From positions 72,222-136,221 of the forward strand of contig JAIFNA010000001.1 in the NCBI GenBank assembly GCA_020048055.1: a DNA stretch of 64,000 bases, in the 5' to 3' direction. The DNA comes from Arcobacter sp. GTDB taxonomy: Bacteria > Campylobacterota > Campylobacteria > Campylobacterales > Arcobacteraceae. Under the pieces are notes generated by a model, which ran no database searches, was not told the origin of the DNA, and saw nothing but the letters and a program-made list of their open reading frames with translations. The translations under genes and the position numbers were made by a program. How positions within the stretch are numbered: the stretch's first letter is position 1; each line of letters begins with the position of its first letter. Positions 32,149 to 41,078 of this stretch are shown piece after piece.

Positions 32149-32439
32149 ATGATAAACTTCAACATCACCCTCACCTACTTTGAACTCTATCTTCTTTTTC
32201 TAAATCTCATAACTTTTGGAGTATATGGATTTGATAAGATTCAAGCATTAAGAGATAATCCTCAAGTAAAAAGAGTTCGTGAAGTGACTTTGCTAGGACT
32301 TGCACTTCTTGGTGGTATTATTGGAGGACTACTGGCGATGACCTTATTTAGGCATAAGATTAAGAAGATTTCATTTGTGGTGAAGTTTATTGTGGTTGTG
32401 TTGGTGTGGGGAGTTGGAATCTATTTTTGGATGAAATAA
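32149..32439 (+). CDS. DUF1294 membrane protein
   Basis: The 96-residue product contains FGVYGFDKIQALRDNPQVKR and VREVTLLGLALLGGIIGGLL, then LFRHKIKKISF. This is the DUF1294 pattern with three membrane helices and the conserved RHK loop. The function of the family is unknown. It stands alone after the small HTH gene; the following 145 bases carry no gene. Confidence 0.85.
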   Translation: MINFNITLTYFELYLLFLNLITFGVYGFDKIQALRDNPQVKRVREVTLLGLALLGGIIGGLLAMTLFRHKIKKISFVVKFIVVVLVWGVGIYFWMK

Positions 32440-32584
32440 TAAAAAAGAATTAGTAAAAAAGAAAAGTGGTACTGAACTTTTTTTTCTTTTTTAATCCTAC
32501 TCTACTTCGCTAGTAAATTCATTTTCCTCTTGAGCTCTTTAATCAAATTTAAGAATTTTGAATAACATTTTAAAAAATATCATA

Positions 32585-33786
32585 CTAAAACAATCTCCTA
32601 TCATCTAATAACACATATCCCATCTTTTTGTATCCCTTTTGCCGTTTATGAAAACTAGATCTTAACATAGGGGTATTTTCATCGAAAAAATCAACCGCAA
32701 TACACTCTTGTCCATCTCTTCCGATTCTTCCAAGATATTGAACTATCCTTCCCCAATAAGATACAGGCATTGTAAGAACAATAGCATCAAGATGTGAAAA
32801 ATCAATTCCTTCTCCTATAAAACTGCTTGTAGATAAGATTATAGAGGATGTGTTGGCTTCCTTTAGAAACTCTTTTTTCATTTTTGATTTTAGTCCACCA
32901 TGTACAAGGGTAGATTTTATCTTCTTGGCATCAAGGAGATGATATAAAATATTTAGGTGCTCGATTCTCTCACTAAGCACTAAAATATTTCTGTCTTTTA
33001 GTTTCTCTATTTCAGAGATAATTAGATTGTTTCTATCAAAATCTTCCACCATCTCATTTAAAATAAACCCAAAATCATCACTCAATGCTTCAAATGGAGA
33101 AACAACCGTTTTTAAAGTATGTATTTTTCTAATCTCTTTTTTGGATAAATAAGCCACATCACCACACTGCATAAACATAATGGGATGCATACCATCTTGT
33201 CTTGCAGGCGTTGCACTAAGTCCTAAAACATATTTCCCTTTGAATTTTCTAAGAGGTATTTCAAAAGAGACTGCTGGAATATGGTGCACTTCATCGATAA
33301 TTATTTGTGAATACTCTTCAATGAGTTCTGGTCTATTTTTTAGTGATTGCAAAGTAGCTATATCTAAATTTGAAGTTAGTTTTTTCTTTCCATTTCCAAG
33401 TTTGCCAATTGCTTTAATATCAATTTGAAAATACTCACAAATTCGCTCAATCCATTGATCAAGAAGATTGCTTTTATTTACTAAAATCAGTGTATTGACA
33501 CTTCTCATTTGGAGAACTGCTGATGCAACTGCTGTTTTACCAAATCCTGGAGGTGCTATTAAAACTGAATAATCTTGGATTAAAATCTTTTCAAGTGCTA
33601 GTTGCTGTTCCTCTTTTAAAGTAAGGGTAAAATTTAGTTTCTCGATAGGCTTTACAAATCTTTTATCTTCAATAAAGAGCTTTGCTTTGTGAGAGTTAAA
33701 AAGACTTAGAACCTTATTAGTTAGCCCTCTTGGAAGAAAATACCAACTCCTCCAAAAAAAGCTTTTGATTTAAAAAACTCTCTCAT
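32585..33786 (-). pseudogene. SF2 helicase remnant, TOTE-type, frameshifted
   Basis: The long frame from 33508 reads as an SF2 helicase: QIIIDEVHHIPAVSFE (Walker B, DEVH), VLGLSATPARQDGMHPI, then QYLGRIGRDGQECIAVDFFD. Upstream, in frame, is the Walker A APPGFGKTA. The ATG at 33786 gives REFFKSKAFFWRSWYFLPRG only if one base is added to the A7 run at 33754-33760. The spacing and MQCGDVAY, GLKSKMKKEFL segments recall the helicase part of TOTE conflict-system proteins, which normally carry an N-terminal primase-like domain that is missing here. The ATG overlaps the stop of the preceding gene (ATGA). Confidence 0.75.
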
Positions 33787-34448
33787 TTTTCTACTGCATT
33801 AAATTTAATTGGTTTACCTGAAACCGTTGCATCTAATGTCCCTGGAATAAACCAAGCAATAGGAGCAGCAAATAAATACCATCCCCAGTATCTACTACAT
33901 TCTGGGTGTTGTGTTGTTTGGCCATCCCATTTTAAATCTATAACAGCATCAGCTCCGAGTTCTTTAGCTTTTTGCTCCAATTCATTGAGTGCTACACTTG
34001 ATAATGTTGCACATCTGTTGAACATATTGGCATTCTTTTCAACTGAAATTACTGGTAACTCTTTAAATACTGTCGTATTTAAGTCATCTTTTTGTTTAAA
34101 AAATTCTTTATTATAGTTTTCACTTTCTTCTGAGGCGGTTTCTGTTGTATCTTTAATTTCAAGCTCACAAGTTTTTAAATCGACTGTTTCTAATTGTGGA
34201 TTTCCAATTAGTAGTCCTGGAGTTACAGTTCCTCGTATGCACGACACTTCGCCATCTTTAATATCAACATTTGTTTCTGATTTAAATATAGTTGTTTTTG
34301 CCCAGATATTTTTTGTTCCTGGGGTCATTTGTTGTTTTATAAAAGCACTGTTAGTTAGATTTCCTACTACAGCATCATTATTGGATTCATCTTTTACATC
34401 ATAAGAAACTCCGCCGCCAACAAATTTAGATGGTCTATACACAAACAA
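33783..34448 (-). CDS. DUF2846-like lipoprotein with broken 5' end
   Basis: The open frame (221 codons from a TTG) starts FVYRPSKFVGGGVSYDV, a DUF2846-type segment, and continues to a C-terminal domain with ELGADAVIDLKWDGQTT. The lipoprotein signal is missing from this frame. Just upstream, in another frame, VGFSGCVVQKKSNSRHSINL then QGKVY supplies the lipobox; one added T near 34447 would join them. No start codon for that frame was found, so the 5' end is damaged beyond one change. It belongs to the operon that runs from 38553. Confidence 0.6.
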   Translation of the reverse strand: MFVYRPSKFVGGGVSYDVKDESNNDAVVGNLTNSAFIKQQMTPGTKNIWAKTTIFKSETNVDIKDGEVSCIRGTVTPGLLIGNPQLETVDLKTCELEIKDTTETASEESENYNKEFFKQKDDLNTTVFKELPVISVEKNANMFNRCATLSSVALNELEQKAKELGADAVIDLKWDGQTTQHPECSRYWGWYLFAAPIAWFIPGTLDATVSGKPIKFNAVEK

Positions 34449-34575
34449 TAAACTTTTCCTTGGAGGTTTATTGAATGTCGAGAATTGCTTTTCTTTTGCA
34501 CCACACAGCCTGAAAAACCTACTAAGACTTATCCTATTGTTATTAAATTTATACTAAGTTAAGCATATTGTCACT

Positions 34576-35832
34576 TTATTCTTTTTCTACAATTGCTTCT
34601 AGCTGAGCAATATCTGCTTCAACATCTTCGCTATCATCACTTCCAAACATCCCTTTTTTGGCAGATAATTTAAGTTTCCCATTTGATTGAATGGATGCAT
34701 CAAATTCATTGTACCCAGGTAGGTATCTTTTGATTAAAACTTTTTTACCTGTTGATAGATTTGTTCCATATATTTTTCCTAAATCATCCTCTTGTGTTAG
34801 TGCAATAACTCCTGAATTTGTGTTGAACCATTTTACTCTCCAATAATAGTGACTAAAGTTTTTCTCTCCATCTTGTTTATAGAGTGATTCAACTGGGTTT
34901 GCATATTTTAAACATTTAGTAACAAACTTATTTACTTTTGCCCCGTATTGTATGCACTCAAGTGTTGATTTTCCGTCATTTGGTATATTAATTTTTGTTA
35001 GTTTATTATTACTTAGATCAAAAAATGCATAATCTTGCTTTTTTGTAACACCCAACATAGAGCCTAATGCTTTTGCTTTACTAAAAATACTAGATATACT
35101 CCCCTCTTCTTCAACCACTTCTGGGATCTCAAGTAAAATTGTTTTACTCCCTACAACATCTCCATTTTGGAATTTTGCAACTCGGTATCCTTCTGAAATA
35201 CTTATTGGATTTGCATTTTTACCATGTTCTGATATATATCCCGTTCCATCTACACCTACTATAACATACCCATTAGAGCCAATTTGAAGATTATTACCAT
35301 AATATTTTTCCCCTGTTATGCTTGAAATGGTCCATGTTTCGTCTTCAAGTTTTAATTTTGCAACAACGATAGGTTTTATATTTGATGTTGCTTGTAAAAA
35401 CTTCATAAAATATGCACCATCTGATTTTTCAACTAAATATGTAATAAAACCATTGTTGCTACTGTACTCTATTTGTGTTATATGCCCAACTGTGTCACTT
35501 AATGATTTTCCATTAAATGTGATTCCTTCTCGTGTTTTTACAAAATTTACTTTACTCTCAGAAACACCAAAAGCATCAACTTTATTTTTTAACTCCTGTA
35601 GAGTAATTATTGGATTTCTTAGTAATTCAGCTTTCTTTTCTTCAGCTTCATTTTTAAGCTCTTGATCTATTTTTTGATTATAATCATGTGCCATTGCTTC
35701 TCTCAATCTCTGATAATCAGCTTGTTCTTCAGGAGTTGGTTGTTCTACTTTCAATGCACATCCTGTTAAAAATACTACATACCCTGCCACTAATCCCAAC
35801 AAAAGGATTCTTTTTGTATTTATTTTGAACAT
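34576..35832 (-). CDS. Large lipoprotein, unknown function
   Basis: A basic signal ends in the lipobox LTGC at about residue 25, so the mature protein of about 394 residues is lipid-anchored. A charged helix (RLREAMAHDYNQKIDQEL) follows. The rest is strand-rich with repeated ITYLVEKSDGAYF- and YVIVGVDGTGYI-like segments suggestive of a beta propeller. It lies 9 bases after the small secreted gene, within an operon of envelope proteins. No family was recognised. Confidence 0.65.
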   Translation of the reverse strand: MFKINTKRILLLGLVAGYVVFLTGCALKVEQPTPEEQADYQRLREAMAHDYNQKIDQELKNEAEEKKAELLRNPIITLQELKNKVDAFGVSESKVNFVKTREGITFNGKSLSDTVGHITQIEYSSNNGFITYLVEKSDGAYFMKFLQATSNIKPIVVAKLKLEDETWTISSITGEKYYGNNLQIGSNGYVIVGVDGTGYISEHGKNANPISISEGYRVAKFQNGDVVGSKTILLEIPEVVEEEGSISSIFSKAKALGSMLGVTKKQDYAFFDLSNNKLTKINIPNDGKSTLECIQYGAKVNKFVTKCLKYANPVESLYKQDGEKNFSHYYWRVKWFNTNSGVIALTQEDDLGKIYGTNLSTGKKVLIKRYLPGYNEFDASIQSNGKLKLSAKKGMFGSDDSEDVEADIAQLEAIVEKE

Positions 35833-35841
35833 ACATTTATC

Positions 35842-36087
35842 CTAATATCGTTGTTTAGTTATAGCTGCTCTAATTTCTGCAACACTTGGTAATACATTAA
35901 ATGGATATTTGATTAAACTCAAACAAATATCTTCATATTTATCCATACTAATATTTTCTGTTGCTGAACCTACTCCAGCCAAATTGCTACAATAACTTAA
36001 AGCCACTCTTTTATTGTAATCAACTTCCCCCAAAGAAGCTGCATTTATGACAACTGTAGCTATTAACATCAATCCAATTTTTTTCAT
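35842..36087 (-). CDS. Small periplasmic protein
   Basis: The 81-residue product has a signal peptide (IGLMLIATVVINAASLG) and a short mature part with two Cys (SYCSNLAG, YEDICLSLI), which may form a disulphide. AAGGATAGAAAT lies before the ATG. It sits between the outer-membrane beta-barrel gene and the large lipoprotein gene. Function is unknown. Confidence 0.6.
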   Translation of the reverse strand: MKKIGLMLIATVVINAASLGEVDYNKRVALSYCSNLAGVGSATENISMDKYEDICLSLIKYPFNVLPSVAEIRAAITKQRY

Positions 36088-36108
36088 ATTTCTATCCTTT
36101 TATTTATT

Positions 36109-36690
36109 TTAATATTTATAAGCTAACCCAAATAAGAATCCTTTTGATTCATATTTTTGGTTATCTGAATAGTCATGGTTGTAGTCGCTTACTGTTGTTG
36201 TCATAGTGTGTTTTCTATATGAAGTGTGTACTGCAATATTTTTACTAATATCATAAGTAGCGCCAATACCAGCATATGACCCTGTTGCTGCAGTATAATC
36301 ACTTAAGCTTTGTAACCCATATCCAACCATTCCGTAAAGCTTAGTGCTATTTATTTTAGCTCCTAACTTGAAATCTATATCTATCGTCCCACCTTCAAGG
36401 AAGTTTCCTTTGTTGAATAATAAATCAACACCATATCCAAATAATAATGAAGAGTTTTCTGGTGTATATAAAGATTGATAATCTAAACCAACTAACGATA
36501 CATCTTTATACTTTGAATATGGCCCAACATTTTCTTGTCCTGAAACATTTGCAATTACAGTTTTATCAAAACTCGTAGCGCCACCTTTGATACCGATATA
36601 GCTTTCATTTTCTAAAGCTAAAGCATTTGTGCAAAGAAGAGATGCTAAAAGCCCTATTCCAACTAATTTTTTATTTTTTATTTTGAACAT
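36109..36690 (-). CDS. Outer-membrane beta-barrel protein
   Basis: A signal peptide ending ALA (LLASLLCTNALALE) precedes about 165 residues of alternating amphipathic strands: SYIGIKGGATSFD, LLFGYGVDLLFNKG, GTIDIDFKLGAKIN, LYGMVGYGLQSL, YAGIGATYDISKN, and the C-terminal FLFGLAYKY with an aromatic last residue. This matches eight-stranded OmpA/OmpW-like porin-fold proteins. It is part of the operon starting at 38553. Confidence 0.78.
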   Translation of the reverse strand: MFKIKNKKLVGIGLLASLLCTNALALENESYIGIKGGATSFDKTVIANVSGQENVGPYSKYKDVSLVGLDYQSLYTPENSSLLFGYGVDLLFNKGNFLEGGTIDIDFKLGAKINSTKLYGMVGYGLQSLSDYTAATGSYAGIGATYDISKNIAVHTSYRKHTMTTTVSDYNHDYSDNQKYESKGFLFGLAYKY

Positions 36691-36718
36691 TTTTTTCCTT
36701 TATTTTAATTTGTCAAAC

Positions 36719-37801
36719 TTATTTCATAGAATTGATTTGATTCATTTTTTCTTGAGCTGGTTTAAAACCTTGTTTAGCAGAATCTACTAGTAATTGTGCA
36801 GCTTTTGTTATATCTTTTTCAACACCTTCACCAGACATATACATGATTGAAAGGCAAAACTTAGCTTGAATATCCCCTTTATTTGCACTTTTTTGAAAAT
36901 ACTCAAATGATTTTTTATAGTCTTTTGAAACACCTGCTCCGTTATAATACATTAGACCCAAGTTTCGCATTGCATACATATTATTTTGCACAGCAGATTT
37001 TTCAAACCATGTAAGTGCAATTTGATTATTTCTTTCAATACCTTTACCATCTAAATATTGTATTCCAAGCATATTTTGTGCTAAATCATTTCCTTTGTAA
37101 GCACTTTTTTCTAAATGTTTAAATGCTAAAAAATAATTTTGGATTGTGCCAAGCCCATTTGTATATGCTGTTCCTAAATATAATTGAACAACTGGATCAT
37201 CACTCTTTAACTCTGAAAGTAACTTAAATGCCTCATCGTATTCTTTATTGTCAAACTTCTTAATAGCAATTTCAATTTTAGCTTTTTCTTTTTCAGCATT
37301 ATTTGAGTACACATTGAAAAGTGTACCTAACACCACAAACACAACTACACCTATCATAAAATACAATATGAAATTTGTAGAAAGAACTTGACTCCAAATT
37401 GCACTTATAAATCCATATAAAATTGCAAATAGTGCAAAAATTATAATAGCTACTATTGTAATTACTATAATTTTTCCGATAAACCAAAAATGCTCATCAT
37501 CTGTTATACCATAGTGATTTTTTATATATCCAACAAAAAATGAAGCCAAAAAAATTGCAATTACAAATGCTGAGATTTGTATCAAATTCTCAAAGTCAAT
37601 TTTCTGATTGCGTTCAACAGTTTGTTCCTTGCCAATAAATAAAAATACAATTGCAGAAACTGGAAGAAATATTAAAACAATAACCCAAACAATTTTATTA
37701 CTACTATTTTTAAATTCACTTACTAAAACATTATAAAAAACATAAAGCCAAATTAAAAATCCTATTCCATATAAAATAAATATACTAGACATATATGTCA
37801 T
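36719..37801 (-). CDS. Membrane protein with Sel1-like repeats
   Basis: The 360-residue protein has five or so membrane helices in its first 170 residues. A TPR/Sel1 region follows: VVQLYLGTAYTNGLGTIQNY, LAQNMLGIQYLDGKGIERNN, YAMRNLGLMYYNGAGVSKDY and AKFCLSIMYMSGEGVEKDI. Sel1 repeats mediate protein contacts. The N-terminus (LIWLYVFYNVLVSEFKNSS) recalls the PLD-nuclease N/YidC-like short membrane proteins. The ATG overlaps the preceding stop (ATGA). Confidence 0.75.
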   Translation of the reverse strand: MTYMSSIFILYGIGFLIWLYVFYNVLVSEFKNSSNKIVWVIVLIFLPVSAIVFLFIGKEQTVERNQKIDFENLIQISAFVIAIFLASFFVGYIKNHYGITDDEHFWFIGKIIVITIVAIIIFALFAILYGFISAIWSQVLSTNFILYFMIGVVVFVVLGTLFNVYSNNAEKEKAKIEIAIKKFDNKEYDEAFKLLSELKSDDPVVQLYLGTAYTNGLGTIQNYFLAFKHLEKSAYKGNDLAQNMLGIQYLDGKGIERNNQIALTWFEKSAVQNNMYAMRNLGLMYYNGAGVSKDYKKSFEYFQKSANKGDIQAKFCLSIMYMSGEGVEKDITKAAQLLVDSAKQGFKPAQEKMNQINSMK

Positions 37802-38553
37802 TTCCCATTTTTATTATAAAAAGGTAAACATTTTTCATTATCAATAACAATAGAAAACATTGTTGCATCATATTTATCTTGATACACTAACTCTAGTATT
37901 AAGCCTGCTTCAAGCATTTCTCTTGTATTAGCTACAGGGCAAGATGCTTTAAGTTCTTCATGTAGAGACTCATTTTGGGCAGTTTGAATGTTGTTTTGAT
38001 AATCTGCTAATATTTCATTTTTATCATAATTCATAAATTTTACATATTGTTTTATTCTATCTTGCCCGCCCCTTTCAAATTTCATTATCATCATTTCATC
38101 ATTCATTTTTATTGGTAATTTTGAATTTGCACTTAATAAATTTGTGATATATGTGTCAATTGAATTCCCTGCTACTTTAATTGTTATTGCACTAACTACT
38201 CCAAAAATTATTGAAAAAGACAATGCAGTCACAAGATATGAAGCAAAAAACATTCCTATTCTTTTTAAAATCGCTCCATTTTTATACTTTATAACAATAA
38301 ATACGGATGTAAAAAATGCAATTGAATTCATTCCATTCATAGCATCACTTTCAAAAAATGCGCCACCAACTGCACCATAATGTAATCCAAGAGCAATACT
38401 AAATATAATAACAACAATATAATATTTCCAATTGAAAAGATGCTTTGCAAATGTGACCTCTTTCATTAAAATAGTATTTAATTTTGAGCCACAATTCTTA
38501 CAAAACTTCACCTCCTTTTCATTTTCTGTTTGACAACTTTGACAAATGCTCAC
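37798..38553 (-). CDS. Zinc-ribbon membrane protein, first gene of the envelope operon
   Basis: The 251-residue product begins CQSCQTENEKEVKFCKNCG, a zinc ribbon, followed by three membrane helices and an extracytoplasmic C-terminal domain ending CLPFYNKNG. It starts 27 bases before the palindrome at 38581-38594 and is divergent from the XRE gene at 38652. It heads the operon of Sel1, beta-barrel and lipoprotein genes that ends near 33783. Confidence 0.65.
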   Translation of the reverse strand: MSICQSCQTENEKEVKFCKNCGSKLNTILMKEVTFAKHLFNWKYYIVVIIFSIALGLHYGAVGGAFFESDAMNGMNSIAFFTSVFIVIKYKNGAILKRIGMFFASYLVTALSFSIIFGVVSAITIKVAGNSIDTYITNLLSANSKLPIKMNDEMMIMKFERGGQDRIKQYVKFMNYDKNEILADYQNNIQTAQNESLHEELKASCPVANTREMLEAGLILELVYQDKYDATMFSIVIDNEKCLPFYNKNGK

Positions 38554-38580
38554 ATAGTCTCCTTAAATATTCATTAATAA

Positions 38581-38640
38581 CTAACTATAGTTAGTTGATG
38601 TAAATTTCTATCATTAATATACTTATGGTTAGTTTAACTA
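38581..38640. promoter_or_regulatory. Operator pair of the first XRE cassette
   Basis: CTAACTATAGTTAG (38581-38594) is a perfect palindrome, and TAGTTTAACTA (38630-38640) is a related dyad. They flank the divergent promoters of 37798-38553 and 38652-38906. The XRE product is the probable ligand. Confidence 0.6.
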
Positions 38641-38651
38641 TAGGTATACAA

Positions 38652-38906
38652 ATGAAAGAATGCACGGTCAGCCAATCACAATTAAAGTCTATTTACAAAA
38701 CAATTGGCAACAATGTTAAAACAATACGAAAATCGAAAAATATCTCACAATTGGCTTTGTCTTTAGCAATTGGACACAAAGCTGTTGGAACAGTCTCTAT
38801 GGCAGAAATTGGGCTTAATAACAAACACTTCAACATTGAACACTTAGTTAAAATTGCGGATGTTCTAGAGGTTGATGTTTGTGAATTCTTTAAAGAAATC
38901 AAATAA
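38652..38906 (+). CDS. XRE repressor 1
   Basis: This 84-residue XRE protein contains IGNNVKTIRKSKNISQLALS, LAIGHKAVGTVSMAEIGLNN and HFNIEHLVKIADVLEVDVCE. It is clearly paralogous to XRE 2 (39324) and XRE 3 (46689). The ATG at 38652 is preferred over an upstream start because the paralogues begin at the same distance from the domain. It should regulate itself and the divergent envelope operon. Confidence 0.82.
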   Translation: MKECTVSQSQLKSIYKTIGNNVKTIRKSKNISQLALSLAIGHKAVGTVSMAEIGLNNKHFNIEHLVKIADVLEVDVCEFFKEIK

Positions 38907-38990
38907 TAAAATCACTACTAATTTAGTTCACTTCTTTTCTCTTTCCTACCAAAAATCAAAAAATTATCTATTCTATAATGAGTAAAAAAA

Positions 38991-39221
38991 TTATTTTGAA
39001 CTTTTACCAATGCAATGTTTTTTAAATCCAGCCTCTTTACAAAGACATTTTTTCATTGCTACATTAAAATTTGTTTTTTTAAAATATGATTCTCCTGCTG
39101 CAATTTGTTCGCAATAAGCTTGCCAATATGCCAAGTTATTTGTATCTCCTTTTTTAACCGAATGTTCTTCACCGTAAACTCCTGCCACAAGAGCCATTAG
39201 CAATAAAAAACTTTTTACCAT
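38991..39221 (-). CDS. Small secreted Cys-rich protein
   Basis: A signal peptide (SFLLLMALVAGVYGEE) leads to a 60-residue mature protein with four Cys (AYCEQ, KCLCKEAGF, KHCIG). AAGGAAAATAAAA precedes the ATG. It is divergent from XRE 2 and separated from it by the palindromes at 39251-39316. No family was recognised. Confidence 0.6.
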   Translation of the reverse strand: MVKSFLLLMALVAGVYGEEHSVKKGDTNNLAYWQAYCEQIAAGESYFKKTNFNVAMKKCLCKEAGFKKHCIGKSSK

Positions 39222-39250
39222 TTTTTTATTTTCCTTTCCTAATTTCGTAT

Positions 39251-39316
39251 AATCTAATATATTAGATTGTAGAAAAAATCATATCTTATTAAACTTTAAT
39301 AAATCTAATATATTAG
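39251..39316. promoter_or_regulatory. Operator pair of the second XRE cassette
   Basis: AATCTAATATATTAGATT (39251-39268) is a perfect 18-bp palindrome, and AATCTAATATATTAG recurs at 39302-39316 next to the XRE start. Both lie in the divergent promoter of 38991-39221 and 39324-39581. Confidence 0.65.
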
Positions 39317-39323
39317 GGTGCAA

Positions 39324-39581
39324 ATGAAAGATATTGATGAGTTACCAAACAATTTCTCAGAAAACTTACACAAACAAATTGGTGCCAATGTAAAAAGAAT
39401 TAGGCAAGAAAGAAATATTTCTCAACTAAAACTTGCTTATGCTTTGGGCTACAAATCTGTTTCTCCAATTTCAAGTGCTGAAATTTACTACAATAAAATC
39501 CACTTCAACGTTGATCATCTAGCTAAAATCGCTTATGTTCTAGAAGTTGATATTTGCGAACTTTTCAAACCCTTGCAATAA
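39324..39581 (+). CDS. XRE repressor 2
   Basis: An 85-residue XRE protein starting MKDIDELPNN, with IGANVKRIRQERNISQLKLA and a C-terminus (VLEVDICELFKPLQ) identical to XRE 3. A GTG six bases earlier is an alternative start, but MKDID matches the paralogue. The second half of the gene and about 90 bases after its stop are nearly the same as at 46860-47010, indicating a recent duplication. Confidence 0.82.
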   Translation: MKDIDELPNNFSENLHKQIGANVKRIRQERNISQLKLAYALGYKSVSPISSAEIYYNKIHFNVDHLAKIAYVLEVDICELFKPLQ

Positions 39582-39600
39582 AGAAGTATAAAGAAGTGAT

Positions 39601-39618
39601 ACGAAACCGTTTATTCGT
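39601..39618. promoter_or_regulatory. ACGAA-N8-TTCGT palindrome downstream of XRE 2
   Basis: ACGAAACCGTTTATTCGT is identical to the site at 31100-31117. It lies 20 bases after the XRE stop and 128 bases before the small membrane-protein gene at 39746. A degenerate version (46966-46983, TTAGT for TTCGT) follows XRE 3. These copies came with the duplicated segment and may not be functional. Confidence 0.5.
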
Positions 39619-39745
39619 GTTATTTTATATTTACCCTAAATTTCATATTCCACTATTTTTTTAAGTGTTACCGCCAAAACCTACCAAACTTAGAAAATAA
39701 TTTGCTACTATTTCCATTTTAAAAAATAGCAGCAAGGGTATTTTG

Positions 39746-39937
39746 ATGTGTTTAGTAATTAGTGGAGTATTTTGCTATTTGGCATATAGTTTCTTTTTAG
39801 ATGGTGATATGGTAAGTGGAACTGTAAATGGTGTTATTGCCCTATTCTTATTGTTGCTTTTGATAAGAAATATTTTAAAAACAAAAAAAGAGAAACAACT
39901 TATCAATCTTCGTCATAGTGATTATAAATTCAACTAA
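39746..39937 (+). CDS. Small two-helix membrane protein
   Basis: The 63-residue product has two hydrophobic stretches (CLVISGVFCYLAYSFFL and GTVNGVIALFLLLLLIRNIL) and a basic tail. AAGGGTATTTTG precedes the ATG at 39746; a TTG three bases earlier is possible. No family was recognised. Confidence 0.5.
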   Translation: MCLVISGVFCYLAYSFFLDGDMVSGTVNGVIALFLLLLLIRNILKTKKEKQLINLRHSDYKFN

Positions 39938-40006
39938 AATTATTAATGTTTAAATACTATAAAAAGGCTTTTTTATTATAACTCGTAAATATTCATCTAT
40001 TCCAAT

Positions 40007-40183
40007 TCAAGCTTCTTGTCTTATTGGAACATCTAGTACACTTAGAGATATAAAAGGTGAGAGTTGTTCTATTTGCTTTTTGGTTTCTAAAATTTCATTT
40101 TCAAGTTGTACTTTTTGAGATTCTAAATGTTGGAGTTTTTCTAGAAGAGGTGCAAGCACAAGATGGAGTTGCTCTATAATCAT
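40007..40183 (-). CDS. Short coiled-coil ORF after AbiEii
   Basis: The 58-residue product is mostly coiled coil (LEKLQHLESQKVQLENEILE then TKKQIEQLSPF). It starts eight bases after the AbiEii stop, with only a weak ribosome site. It could be a third gene of the AbiE operon or the remnant of a longer protein. Nothing further can be said. Confidence 0.35.
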   Translation of the reverse strand: MIIEQLHLVLAPLLEKLQHLESQKVQLENEILETKKQIEQLSPFISLSVLDVPIRQEA

Positions 40184-40190
40184 ATCCAAG

Positions 40191-41078
40191 TTACTTCACT
40201 TTTATATTCTCAATTATAGCTATAAAAAACTCTTTTGACCAAAGTTCAATTTCTCTAATATCTCTTATGAAAGGTTGAACATCATTTTTTGCTTTTTCTA
40301 CATCAAGACTTTCCATTCTTTGTAAAAGCAAATTTTTAATTATTTCTTTTGAAAGCTCACTTGGTATTTGTATATTGTTCTCTTCTAAATATTTGCAACT
40401 TTGAGCAAGTCTTGCTTTTAAATGATTGCTATCTAATTCAATATCGTTTGCTATATACCAAACTAAATCATACCAGTCTCGCCCTTTAGGTCTTGTACTC
40501 CATGCACGACATAAAATCGCATGCATTTTTCCTGCATAAAGTGATGGTAAAGTGAAAGCATTTATTGAAAATGGTCGTGGAGTTAGTCTGATAATATTTG
40601 CTGTTTCAAACTCTAGTGGTGGGTTTGTATCAACTTCTAGTTTTATCTTTACAGCTTGGTCTCTATGAATCTTATTTGTTATATCTTTTGGAGCATTTAT
40701 GTTTATCAAATGCTCTATAGTATTGCCTTTTACAAAAGCTGATGCTATTGCACTACTATTGTTTTTTTCTTTGATTTCAATTGTTACATCAAATCCAAAA
40801 GCTTTTAAGCTAGAAATGATTGCTTCTTCGTAAGGCTTAAGATTAAATTCTGAATTACTTTGTAGAAGTGAAAAATCCAAATCTTCTGAAAACCTTGGAA
40901 GATTATGAAGTATTCTAAGAGCAGTTCCACCATAAAAAGCAGCATGTTTAAAAAATCCTGCATCATAAAGACCAAGTAACACAATCTCTTGCAATATCTC
41001 TCTTAGGGCATCATAGCTACTATTTGAATTTGATAAATCATATTTTTGTAACATTTTTATCAATGCTGGATGTGTCAT
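40191..41078 (-). CDS. AbiEii/AbiGii-type nucleotidyltransferase toxin
   Basis: The 295-residue protein carries AAFYGGTALRILHNLPRFSE then DLDFSL, the GG-x-LR and DxD motifs of AbiEii nucleotidyltransferases, and KGRDWYDLVWYIAN toward the C-terminus. AbiEii-type (MenT-like) toxins add nucleotides to tRNA acceptor ends and stop growth on phage infection. It overlaps abiEi by four bases (ATGA), the usual order. Confidence 0.9.
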   Translation of the reverse strand: MTHPALIKMLQKYDLSNSNSSYDALREILQEIVLLGLYDAGFFKHAAFYGGTALRILHNLPRFSEDLDFSLLQSNSEFNLKPYEEAIISSLKAFGFDVTIEIKEKNNSSAIASAFVKGNTIEHLININAPKDITNKIHRDQAVKIKLEVDTNPPLEFETANIIRLTPRPFSINAFTLPSLYAGKMHAILCRAWSTRPKGRDWYDLVWYIANDIELDSNHLKARLAQSCKYLEENNIQIPSELSKEIIKNLLLQRMESLDVEKAKNDVQPFIRDIREIELWSKEFFIAIIENIKVK

